A DNA stretch of 5,637 nt from Candidatus Shapirobacteria bacterium UBA1435 (GCA_002329385.1 DCTR01000020.1:1-5637); one strand, 5' to 3'; positions 1 through 5,412 are shown, counted from the stretch's first letter. Program-made: numbers and translations. The notes: generated by a model from the sequence alone, not told the origin.

Positions 1-322
1 TCCCCACCGTCTCCACCGGCGCCTGCCCCAAAGCCACCACCGCCCCCGCCCCCGCCTCGTTGGCCATCGCCACTTCTGTCAACCCTCTATCCATCGTTTT
101 TAAATCGGCCACCACATACAGGTCGCTCCCCCACCCCCACCTTGCCCTCCAGGCCGATTTCAGATTGCCAACCACCCCGATTCCATATCTTTTAATCAAC
201 GGCGTCCCCGCTTCCACGATGATCCTCGGATTATTAGGTAAAGTCGCTACTACCCTGTAAGCCTCCCCCAACGTCCTGTTTAACGCCACTTGCAGATATT
301 TTTGCCTGTCGTTAAGAATCAT
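1..322 (-). CDS. HUMPS/OMPDC-superfamily protein, 3-hexulose-6-phosphate synthase-like (3' end cut off by the window)
   Basis: The first 107 residues are visible; the gene runs off the low-coordinate edge. The residues LQVALN (10-15), EAGTPLIKRYG (37-47) and VADLKTMDRG (71-80) match the opening strands of the (beta/alpha)8 barrel of the OMP decarboxylase/HPS superfamily. D73, K75 and D78 form the family's catalytic DxKxxD motif, and DLKTMD in particular resembles 3-hexulose-6-phosphate synthase, which condenses formaldehyde with ribulose 5-phosphate or runs the reverse reaction. N15 stands where characterised HPS enzymes have Asp (LQVALD), and there is a short Trp/Arg-rich insert (about 58-66) before the catalytic strand. 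The true substrate is therefore uncertain; OMP decarboxylase or a keto-gulonate-phosphate decarboxylase-like activity remain possible. The ATG at 322 has an AGGA motif 7 nt upstream. The gene begins 36 nt after the zinc-ribbon gene's stop, so the two are probably cotranscribed. Confidence 0.85.
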   Translation of the reverse strand, partial: MILNDRQKYLQVALNRTLGEAYRVVATLPNNPRIIVEAGTPLIKRYGIGVVGNLKSAWRARWGWGSDLYVVADLKTMDRGLTEVAMANEAGAGAVVALGQAPVETVG

Positions 323-358
323 TAACTAATCCTAACATAACCACACCTCATCCCTCCT

Positions 359-1321
359 TCAGTTTAAGGCCTTTATCTTTACCTCCGTCAACCGAAATCC
401 ACACTTTGGACAGCTGTTTGCCCCTCCCGCCACCTCCACCCCACAGGCCGAACAGTAATATTTTCCACCGGACTCCAATTTTTCCGCCACCACCTCCGAC
501 AATCGGTATATCTGACTAAATATTCCCGTCTTCCCACCAACAATGTCCACCCTCCCTGTCATCCTGGTCAAAAGCGACAGGTTTGACGCCCCGTGGTCTC
601 CCCCCGCCATTATTCCAAAACCCCTCCTTGCCATCTCCACCTCAAAAGCCGCCCCCACCATCACCGCCTCCTCCCTCTCCACAGTTCTCGGTCTGACCAT
701 TTGCCACACCTCCTTTACCGCCTCCACCAGTTCCCGTTTTCGAACTACGTCACTTCCTTGCCTGATTGCCTCCCACACCCCCCTCATTCCTACCGCATCC
801 TCCAAACACAAATACCAATCGTCGTCAGTATCAAAATCCACCCCAATCGCTTCAATTCTCAAATCTTCCACCGATTTCACCCCCCCCTGCGTCTCCCCAA
901 ATTCCAATAATATCCTCGCCGATTTCTTGATCTCCTCACGGCTCATCCTAAGCGGTATTCCCCTGCACTCCAACCTCATCCCCCCTTCCCGGCCAATCAC
1001 CTTGGCCACCACCATCCTCCCCTCCTCGTAGCTGCTTATTCCTCCCGGCGGGCTTAACCACACCACCCTGTCATATTTTAGCCCTAATTTATATATATTT
1101 TTTGTTCCCTGGTACTCCATCTCCCCCAACCTGGTCGATCTGTCGGCGGCCAACTTTGGCTCCCCAAGGCAGTCAAACTCCAAAAAATACGGGTTAACCC
1201 TCAACTCCAATTGTTCTGTATCCCGATTTTCCGCAAATACTCCCGCCACTTCGCTTTCTGCCGCCGCATCCAACACCCGATACTTATCTAATTCCAAAAA
1301 GGCTCTTACTCTCTCTGTCAT
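359..1321 (-). CDS. Conserved-looking zinc-ribbon protein of unknown function behind a cobalamin riboswitch
   Basis: This is a 320-residue soluble protein with no signal peptide or membrane segment, and I do not recognise its family. Residues 1-280 form a mixed alpha/beta region with distinctive stretches: RVNPYFLEFDCLGEP (41-55), VVWLSPPGGISSYEEGR (86-102), IEAIGVDFDTDDDWYLC (156-172) and MAGGDHGASNLSLLTRMTG (238-256). The C-terminus carries a zinc ribbon, C290-x2-C293 and C304-x2-C307, inside the pattern CSACG then CPKCG. Such ribbons usually bind nucleic acid or partner proteins, but that does not reveal the role here. The ATG at 1321 lies 11-13 nt after a GAGGGA Shine-Dalgarno-like motif that is folded into a hairpin downstream of the cobalamin riboswitch, so expression probably responds to cobalamin. 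It lies downstream of the adenosyltransferase gene and upstream of the HUMPS-family gene. Plus-strand open frames over this region are shadows. Coding status is secure; function is unknown. Confidence 0.85.
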   Translation of the reverse strand: MTERVRAFLELDKYRVLDAAAESEVAGVFAENRDTEQLELRVNPYFLEFDCLGEPKLAADRSTRLGEMEYQGTKNIYKLGLKYDRVVWLSPPGGISSYEEGRMVVAKVIGREGGMRLECRGIPLRMSREEIKKSARILLEFGETQGGVKSVEDLRIEAIGVDFDTDDDWYLCLEDAVGMRGVWEAIRQGSDVVRKRELVEAVKEVWQMVRPRTVEREEAVMVGAAFEVEMARRGFGIMAGGDHGASNLSLLTRMTGRVDIVGGKTGIFSQIYRLSEVVAEKLESGGKYYCSACGVEVAGGANSCPKCGFRLTEVKIKALN

Positions 1322-1331
1322 TTTTACTTTT

Positions 1332-1363
1332 GTCCCTCAAGGGACTCCGACCCAACGTCGGAG
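1332..1363 (-). promoter_or_regulatory. Riboswitch expression platform: P13-like hairpin plus Shine-Dalgarno-sequestering hairpin
   Basis: Two adjacent perfect hairpins follow the aptamer. The first is CTCCGAC/GTCGGAG (7 bp, loop GTTGG), in the position of P13, whose loop normally kisses L5. Here loop GTTG could pair with CAAC beside L5, but the usual partner GCGG for CCGC is absent, so that contact is uncertain. The second is GTCCC/GGGAC (5 bp, loop TTGA), and its 3' arm contains the GAGGGA ribosome-binding motif of the gene starting at 1321. The hairpins abut and share base 1345. There is no U-tract, so control of translation rather than termination is the likelier mode. Confidence 0.6.
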
Positions 1364-1366
1364 CTC

Positions 1367-1445
1367 GAAAGATTTAAGGCTCGGGCTTTAACCGTTGCGG
1401 CACAGCCTAGGAATTTCACCTAGTTCCAATTTAACTTTTACTCTC
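1367..1445 (-). promoter_or_regulatory. Cobalamin riboswitch aptamer, AdoCbl-variant (Cbl-II)-like
   Basis: Read on the minus strand, the segment just after the adenosyltransferase stop contains the conserved cobalamin-riboswitch core. TTGGAA is followed by CTAGGTGAAATTCCTAG (P4, with the family's GGTGAAA..TCC), then GCTGTGCCGCAACGGTTA (P5/L5, with CCGCAAC), then AAGCCCGAGCC (the J6/3 region). CTGT pairs with ACGG to give P5. GAGAG (1441-1445), inside the last codons of the upstream gene, can pair with CTTTC (1367-1371) as a closing P1. TAAAAGTTA in between resembles the J1/3 segment of the AdoCbl-variant class as I remember it. There is no long P6 peripheral domain, which fits the short Cbl-II type rather than the btuB type. 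The ligand (AdoCbl, MeCbl or OHCbl) cannot be told by eye. P3 pairing is weak, so the exact boundaries are uncertain. Confidence 0.82.
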
Positions 1446-1910
1446 TTGGCTGATTATAAACAAGTAATCAGACAGCCGGTTCAAATAAACCAATATCTCT
1501 TTGTCTATGTCCGTTTTTTTACTCAAACTCACCATCCTTCTTTCTAATCTCCTGGCCACTGTCCTTACCCAATTCCACCACTCGTCCATCTCCTCTCCAG
1601 GTCTTAGAAAACCACCCGTTCCTCCACTCTTTTTTTTTATCTCTTCCTCCATAAACTCTATTTCCGCATTTAGACCTGTCTCCTTTTGCCCCCCACCAAC
1701 ATATCCACCGATCTTTACTAAACAATCCGTCATTCTGGCCGATCTTTTCTCTTCTCCCGTCTGTTTGCCGGCTATCGCCAGCACCGCCGCCAGTTCGTCG
1801 ACCTCTCCCAGCACCTCAAACACTTCGTCGTCCTTATCTGCCCCCACCGCCCGGCCACCCCTAAAATACGTCGATCTCCCCCTATCCCCCGCTTTCGTCG
1901 TCAACAACAT
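1431..1910 (-). CDS. PduO-type ATP:cob(I)alamin adenosyltransferase
   Basis: This cytoplasmic enzyme transfers the adenosyl group of ATP to cob(I)alamin, making the adenosylcobalamin used by the NrdJ reductase encoded upstream. The 159-residue protein shows the family signatures in order: the N-terminal ATP-binding TTKAGDRGRSTYFRGGR (4-20), EVLGEVDELAAVLAIA (32-47), RTVARRLERR (116-125) containing the conserved Arg/Glu helix, and YLNRLSDYLF (142-151). It is somewhat shorter than common PduO/MMAB proteins (about 180-190), mainly in the middle. The usual LPGG loop before the RTxxRRxER helix reads LRPGEE (102-107). The ATG at 1910 has no clear Shine-Dalgarno motif, but the family N-terminus starts there. 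Its last codons seem to form the 5' strand of the cobalamin riboswitch that follows. It is 52 nt downstream of the four-helix bundle gene. Confidence 0.92.
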   Translation of the reverse strand: MLLTTKAGDRGRSTYFRGGRAVGADKDDEVFEVLGEVDELAAVLAIAGKQTGEEKRSARMTDCLVKIGGYVGGGQKETGLNAEIEFMEEEIKKKSGGTGGFLRPGEEMDEWWNWVRTVARRLERRMVSLSKKTDIDKEILVYLNRLSDYLFIISQESKS

Positions 1911-1918
1911 GACTAGTT

Positions 1919-1947
1919 AATTTATAATTTTCAATTTTAAATAAATT
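1919..1947 (-). repeat. AT-rich inverted repeat between the four-helix bundle and adenosyltransferase genes
   Basis: AATTTAT (1919-1925) and ATAAATT (1941-1947) form a 7-bp inverted repeat around a 15-nt AT-only stretch except for one C (TTTTCAATTTT type). It lies in the 52-nt gap after the S23-type gene stop. It is too weak to call a terminator, but its composition contrasts with the neighbouring genes and mirrors the AT-rich block upstream of the S23-type gene. Confidence 0.35.
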
Positions 1948-1962
1948 GCCATTCGCCCATTA

Positions 1963-2310
1963 TCAATTTTTTAAACTCGTCGATATCTTACAAAATATAA
2001 GCATAATTTGCCTGTTCTCTTTGGTCAACTCTTTTAATTCTCTCACCTTTTCCTGGTCTACCACCTCTCCCAACAAATCCAACCAATAGTCCGTCTCCTT
2101 AGCTTCCTTTTTACAGATATTTATTCTCAATCGAAAATCCGGCTTGCTTATCGCCCCATTGGCCTCGCAATAATTCGCCCCAATACTTGTCGCTGATCTC
2201 AACACCTGCCTTATTAAATTTTCGCTGTTAATATTGACCGGCAATTTTTTACAAAACCCTAGTAATCTCTTTGAAAATTTTCTAGTTCTTTCTTCAAGAT
2301 CGTACTGCAA
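1963..2310 (-). CDS. Four-helix bundle protein (S23 / 23S rRNA-intervening-sequence protein family), probable TTG start
   Basis: This is a 115-residue all-helical protein of the S23 (IVP) family. Members were first found inside 23S rRNA insertions and often occur as stand-alone genes in candidate-phyla bacteria; their role is not established. Hallmarks are QYDLEERTRKFSKRL near the start, LIRQVLRSATSIGANYCEA (32-50) and INICKKEAKETDYWLDLLGE (63-82). The frame stays open upstream to 2508, but that part overlaps the end of nrdJ and lacks family resemblance. TTG at 2310 gives the expected family length and the usual start just before YDLEERT. No ATG or GTG lies between the nrdJ stop and this point, and no Shine-Dalgarno motif is visible, so the start is tentative. 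It separates the reductase from its cofactor-making enzyme and has lower GC than both, which suggests later insertion. Confidence 0.85.
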   Translation of the reverse strand: MQYDLEERTRKFSKRLLGFCKKLPVNINSENLIRQVLRSATSIGANYCEANGAISKPDFRLRINICKKEAKETDYWLDLLGEVVDQEKVRELKELTKENRQIMLIFCKISTSLKN

Positions 2311-2326
2311 CTTGATAGATTTAACG

Positions 2327-2356
2327 ATTAAAAATTGTTTATAAATTAAAAATTGT
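2327..2356 (-). repeat. Tandem 12-bp AT-rich direct repeat upstream of the four-helix bundle gene
   Basis: On the minus strand ACAATTTTTAAT occurs twice, at 2345-2356 and 2327-2338, separated by 6 nt (TTATAA), giving an 18-bp period. It sits between the nrdJ stop and the TTG start of the S23-type gene. It may be an AT-rich boundary sequence carried with that gene, or an unstructured leader that allows translation without a Shine-Dalgarno motif. Confidence 0.5.
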
Positions 2357-2365
2357 AAATTAATC

Positions 2366-2387
2366 CAAATGTCCTTACGAACATTTG
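2366..2387 (-). other. Stem-loop spanning the nrdJ stop codon
   Basis: On the minus strand CAAATGT (2381-2387) and ACATTTG (2366-2372) form a perfect 7-bp stem with an 8-nt loop that contains the TAA stop of nrdJ. AT-rich sequence with a short T-run follows. GC content is low for an intrinsic terminator, so an mRNA 3'-end or attenuation role is only possible. Confidence 0.35.
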
Positions 2388-4861
2388 CTGTAACCGCAGT
2401 AACTGTTTGAACACTTGAAACACCCTTCTTCCGCATAAAGCGGACTGCCGCATTCCGGACAGGCCGAAAATTTACTTTCCTCCTTTGCCATCTTGGCCTT
2501 AAGTTCAACCAACACCTGCTGGTCGACCTTAACTCCGTTAACTTTTGGCACCGTCAGCTCTGCCTTCTCCTCCTCAAATAAATTCAACTGCTCCCCCTTG
2601 GCAATCTCCAAAAGCGACTTCCCCACTGCATCATACATACTCAAAATACTCTCACTTCCCATTCCGGTTTTCTGTCCGCAGTATATCCCCACCAGCTGTT
2701 CCGCCACCTCCTCTAGACTTGCTCCGTATTTTAAGGCCAACGATGCCAATCTGCCGGTTATCTCCGCCGATCCGGCCATATATCCCCCCGACTTGCCCAA
2801 AACCACAAACACCTCCACCGGCCCGTTTCCCTCCTCAAAAAACACCGAAGTATACACCTTGCCGGCATCACACACCTTCCGCAATCTTACCCCCCTTGCC
2901 GCTTCCGGTGTCTTCTTTTTCTGCGGTCCGACCTTAACGATCAGCTTTTCGTCTTTGCCATTGCCCTCCTTGCTCTCCTTCACCGCCTGAATAATCTCTT
3001 TTTCTCTTGATCCGCTACGGTAAATTGTAATCCCCTTCGTCCCCAAATCATACGACAACCTATAGGCCTTTCTCACTTCCTCCACCGTCGCCTCTTTAGG
3101 AAAATTGATCGTCTTACTCACCGCGTTATCGGTGTATTTTTGAAACACCGCCTGTATCCTGATATGCCACTCCGGATCGATTTCCAGCGCCGTCCGAAAA
3201 ACCTCTTTCAGTTTATCGTCCACTCCCTCAATCCCCGACAGCTTGCCACCGTTTCGGTAGACCTTTTCCACCAGCTCTTCGCCATACATTCCCCTCTCTT
3301 TTAACGTCTCCGTTAGAATCGGACTAAAAACATAAAGCACTTTCCCTTCTACCGTATTTTTTTGGTATCCCAACCCGAAAACCGGCTCAATTCCCGATGA
3401 AGCGTCGGCAATTACCGATATCGTTCCCGTTGGCGCAATCGTCGTCAGCGCCATATTTCTTGGCCGGTAATCACTTCCGGCATAGACACTCATCTCCCAC
3501 AAAGGGAAAACCCCTCTCTTTTCCCCCAACTCCACCGATGCCTCTTTTGCCTTCTCCGACACAAATCTCATTACTTTTTCTGCCCAGGCGGCTCCCTCCT
3601 CCGAATCATACCTCACTCCTAGCTTAAACAGCATATCGGCAAAACCCATCACCCCCAAACCCACCCGCCTTGTTTTGCTTACCATCTCCCTGATCTTCTC
3701 CACCGGAAAATCGTTAATCTCCACAATATCATCCAAAAATCTCACCCCTTCTCTAACCACCCTTGCTAACTCCTCCCAATCCATATCCCCACCCCTTATC
3801 ATCTTCGCTAGGTTTACGCTTCCCAAATTACAGGCGTCGTATGGCAACAGCGGTTGTTCGCCGCAGGGGTTGGTCGACTCAATTCTCCCCACCCTTGGGA
3901 TCGGATTTGAGCTTGGCTCGTTCATCCGATCGATAAATACCAGCCCCGGATCGCCATATTGCCACGCCAGCCTGGTCACCAGGTTAAACACTTTGCACGC
4001 GTTCAACCTCATCGTTACTTCGTTGTTCCTGGGATTTATCAGCTCATATCCCTCCCCCTCCTCCCTGGCCAAAGCCCATTCGTAAAGCTTTTTCACCCCC
4101 GCCTCCACTTCTCTTAGCCGGGCGTCCACGTCCCTCAACCCTTCCGCCCGCCTGATTTCCTCCACCACCTCCTCCGGCACCGGGCCATCACCACCAAACC
4201 GCCTGTCTTCGTCGATCTTCTTCATAAATTTATCGGTCACCGCCAACGACAGGTTAAAGTTAGTCAGACAATATTCGTCCAGTTTGGCCACCGCAAACCT
4301 CAACACGTCAGGGTGGTCAATCGATAACATTCCCATATTCGCCCCCCTTCTCACTCCCCCTTGTTTTATTTGCGAAGTCACGTCGTTATATGCCTGCAAA
4401 AAACTCACCGGACCAACCGTCGTCCCCCCGCTGGAGGAAATGTAGTCGCCATATGGTCTCAACCGGCTAAAAGAAAAACCCGTCCCTCCTCCGCTTTTGT
4501 GAATGATCGCCATATCGGCCATCGTCTGCAGAATTGACTCCATCGAATCTTCAATCGGCAACACAAAACAGGCCGAAAGCTGTTGATGCCGCTTACCGGC
4601 ATTAACCAAACAGGGGGTGTTTGGAAAAAACTTCTGTTCGGCCATAATCTGATAAAAACTCTTCGCCCTGTCCTCTATCTCCTTTTCATTAGCTCCGAAA
4701 CTCTTTTCCGCCCCGGCCACATTGACCGCCACCCGCCAAAAGATGTCCTTAACCGTTTCCCTTGGCTTACCCGACTCATCCTTTATCGCATATCGACTAA
4801 TCGCCACATAGCTGGCGTTTTCTGACAGTTTCGGGTCTGCCAGCTCATTTTTGTCCACCAT
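2375..4861 (-). CDS. nrdJ: Adenosylcobalamin-dependent (class II) ribonucleotide reductase
   Basis: This enzyme reduces ribonucleotides to deoxyribonucleotides, using a thiyl radical generated from adenosylcobalamin. The protein has 828 residues from the ATG at 4861. That start is chosen because GGAGG lies 8 nt upstream; the 18 residues available further upstream lie within nrdR. Key residues, compared with Lactobacillus leichmannii RTPR: C98 in LSACF and C344 in ACNLGSVNLA are the reducible pair, and N331, C333 and E335 in NPCGEQ are the radical-chemistry residues. TIAPTGTIS (474-482) and the SGGGTGFSFSRLRP loop (123-136) are also present. There is no N-terminal ATP cone. The C-terminus has a Cys-rich tail (C801, C804, C814, C817, C822, C827); C822-x4-C827 has the spacing of the shuttle pair C731/C736. 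A charged insert of about 50 residues (220-271) precedes YELINPR. The gene overlaps nrdR by 17 nt, consistent with translational coupling. Confidence 0.97.
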   Translation of the reverse strand: MVDKNELADPKLSENASYVAISRYAIKDESGKPRETVKDIFWRVAVNVAGAEKSFGANEKEIEDRAKSFYQIMAEQKFFPNTPCLVNAGKRHQQLSACFVLPIEDSMESILQTMADMAIIHKSGGGTGFSFSRLRPYGDYISSSGGTTVGPVSFLQAYNDVTSQIKQGGVRRGANMGMLSIDHPDVLRFAVAKLDEYCLTNFNLSLAVTDKFMKKIDEDRRFGGDGPVPEEVVEEIRRAEGLRDVDARLREVEAGVKKLYEWALAREEGEGYELINPRNNEVTMRLNACKVFNLVTRLAWQYGDPGLVFIDRMNEPSSNPIPRVGRIESTNPCGEQPLLPYDACNLGSVNLAKMIRGGDMDWEELARVVREGVRFLDDIVEINDFPVEKIREMVSKTRRVGLGVMGFADMLFKLGVRYDSEEGAAWAEKVMRFVSEKAKEASVELGEKRGVFPLWEMSVYAGSDYRPRNMALTTIAPTGTISVIADASSGIEPVFGLGYQKNTVEGKVLYVFSPILTETLKERGMYGEELVEKVYRNGGKLSGIEGVDDKLKEVFRTALEIDPEWHIRIQAVFQKYTDNAVSKTINFPKEATVEEVRKAYRLSYDLGTKGITIYRSGSREKEIIQAVKESKEGNGKDEKLIVKVGPQKKKTPEAARGVRLRKVCDAGKVYTSVFFEEGNGPVEVFVVLGKSGGYMAGSAEITGRLASLALKYGASLEEVAEQLVGIYCGQKTGMGSESILSMYDAVGKSLLEIAKGEQLNLFEEEKAELTVPKVNGVKVDQQVLVELKAKMAKEESKFSACPECGSPLYAEEGCFKCSNSYCGYSKCS

Positions 4862-5321
4862 CTTTTTTACCTCCCTGCTTTGTTTTGTAATCGCTAACCA
4901 GTTTTTCAAAACCATCCACGCTGGTTATATTCAAATAAATCGTCGCAAACCGAATATAAGCCACCGGGTCAATCCCCTTCAGCCTCTCCATCACCATCTT
5001 GCCAATCTCCGTCGACGGTATTTCCACGCTTGGCCAATTTAGCAGCTTCATCTCGATTTCGTCTATCAGCTTAGTCCTTTCCTCTTCCGACATTTTCCAA
5101 CAGGCTTTCTCAAAACACCGCTCCAGCTTCTGCCGCTGGTAATCCTCCACCCGACCATCCTTTTTTATCACCTTCAGTTCAATGTTTCCCACCTTCTCAT
5201 AGGTGGTAAACCTCTTCTGGCACCTTATACACTCCCGTCTTCTTCTGGTCGCCCTGCCTTCCTGGGCGTCACGGCTTTCCAGCACGTTCGACTCGTCAAA
5301 ACCGCAATAAGGACACAACAT
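4845..5321 (-). CDS. nrdR: Transcriptional repressor NrdR
   Basis: NrdR is a nucleotide-sensing repressor of ribonucleotide reductase operons. The 158-residue protein has full family architecture. The N-terminal zinc ribbon uses C3, C6, C31 and C34 (CPYCG, ECIRC), with the signature ATRRRRECIRCQKRFTTYE at 24-42. An ATP-cone domain follows at roughly 49-139, with VIKKDGRVEDYQRQKLERCF (51-70) and DPVAYIRFATIYLNI (118-132). Since NrdJ lacks an ATP cone, this is the only such nucleotide-binding domain in the operon. The ATG at 5321 gives the canonical start (MLCPYCG), but no Shine-Dalgarno motif sits at normal distance; a GGGAGAGGA stretch lies too far upstream. It is the first gene after the promoter at 5383-5412 and overlaps nrdJ. 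The two NrdR boxes at that promoter imply autoregulation of the operon. Confidence 0.97.
   Translation of the reverse strand: MLCPYCGFDESNVLESRDAQEGRATRRRRECIRCQKRFTTYEKVGNIELKVIKKDGRVEDYQRQKLERCFEKACWKMSEEERTKLIDEIEMKLLNWPSVEIPSTEIGKMVMERLKGIDPVAYIRFATIYLNITSVDGFEKLVSDYKTKQGGKKDGGQK
4869..4876 (-). promoter_or_regulatory. Strong Shine-Dalgarno site that fixes the nrdJ start
   Basis: AGGGAGGT on the minus strand, within the last codons of nrdR, sits with its GGAGG core 8 nt before the ATG at 4861. It is the clearest ribosome-binding site in the window and argues against the upstream in-frame ATG at 4915. Confidence 0.8.
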
Positions 5322-5357
5322 CGGTATATTCTAAAAAAATAACTCGTCCTCTCCCAC

Positions 5358-5373
5358 ACACTATTCGTAGAGA
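5358..5373 (-). promoter_or_regulatory. nrdR box: Candidate NrdR box 1 (promoter-distal, near the predicted transcript start)
   Basis: On the plus strand this reads ACACTATTCGTAGAGA; against the consensus ACACWATATATWGTGT, as I recall it, 11 of 16 positions agree, including a perfect ACACTA half-site. It lies just downstream of the predicted -10 element. The second box is 16 nt away, matching the usual paired layout with 15-16 bp between boxes. Confidence 0.6.
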
Positions 5374-5382
5374 GTGACTACC

Positions 5383-5412
5383 ATCATAGCTACTGCCCCT
5401 AGTGTTAGTCAA
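5383..5412 (-). promoter_or_regulatory. Sigma70-like promoter of the nrdR-nrdJ operon
   Basis: The -35 element TTGACT (5407-5412) and -10 element TATGAT (5383-5388) are separated by 18 bp. Each differs from consensus at one position. Transcription would start near 5376, giving a leader of about 55 nt before nrdR. The -35 lies about 30 nt after the stop of the upstream membrane-protein gene, with no convincing terminator between. Confidence 0.65.
5390..5405 (-). promoter_or_regulatory. nrdR box: Candidate NrdR box 2 (in the -35/-10 spacer)
   Basis: On the minus strand this reads ACACTAGGGGCAGTAG. The outer half-site ACACTA is perfect and the inner half is degenerate (about 9 of 16 consensus positions). 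It falls inside the promoter spacer, so a bound repressor would block RNA polymerase. Centre-to-centre distance to box 1 is 32 bp, about three helical turns. Confidence 0.55.

Noticed and set aside
543..1031. Plus-strand open frames opposite the zinc-ribbon gene, and similar plus-strand frames at 60-260, 1501-1920, 2493-2990, 3397-3627, 3675-4085, 4583-4825 and 4851-5042.
   Set aside because: They are Ser/Pro/Thr/His-rich low-complexity translations caused by the pyrimidine-rich plus strand, and each lies opposite a well-supported minus-strand gene.
1340..1430. Structured GC-containing gap that could have been a tRNA.
   Set aside because: No cloverleaf, acceptor pairing or T-loop GTTCRANNC could be placed on either strand; the motifs fit a cobalamin riboswitch on the minus strand instead.
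1519..1725. Minus-strand open frame within the adenosyltransferase gene.
   Set aside because: It is an out-of-frame shadow; the overlapping frame carries all the PduO motifs.
2311..2508. Upstream extension of the four-helix bundle frame to an ATG at 2508.
   Set aside because: The extra 66 residues overlap the nrdJ zinc-ribbon coding end, are unlike the family, and would make the protein far longer than usual.
4049..4204. Intein or group I intron remnant as the cause of the NrdJ insert.
   Set aside because: The insert is only about 52 residues, in frame, with no intein splice motifs (Cys/Ser start, HN end), and lies away from the usual catalytic-site insertion points.
4862..4915. Earlier in-frame ATG for nrdJ at 4915.
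   Set aside because: It lies within nrdR and lacks a ribosome-binding site, whereas the ATG at 4861 has GGAGG at 8 nt.
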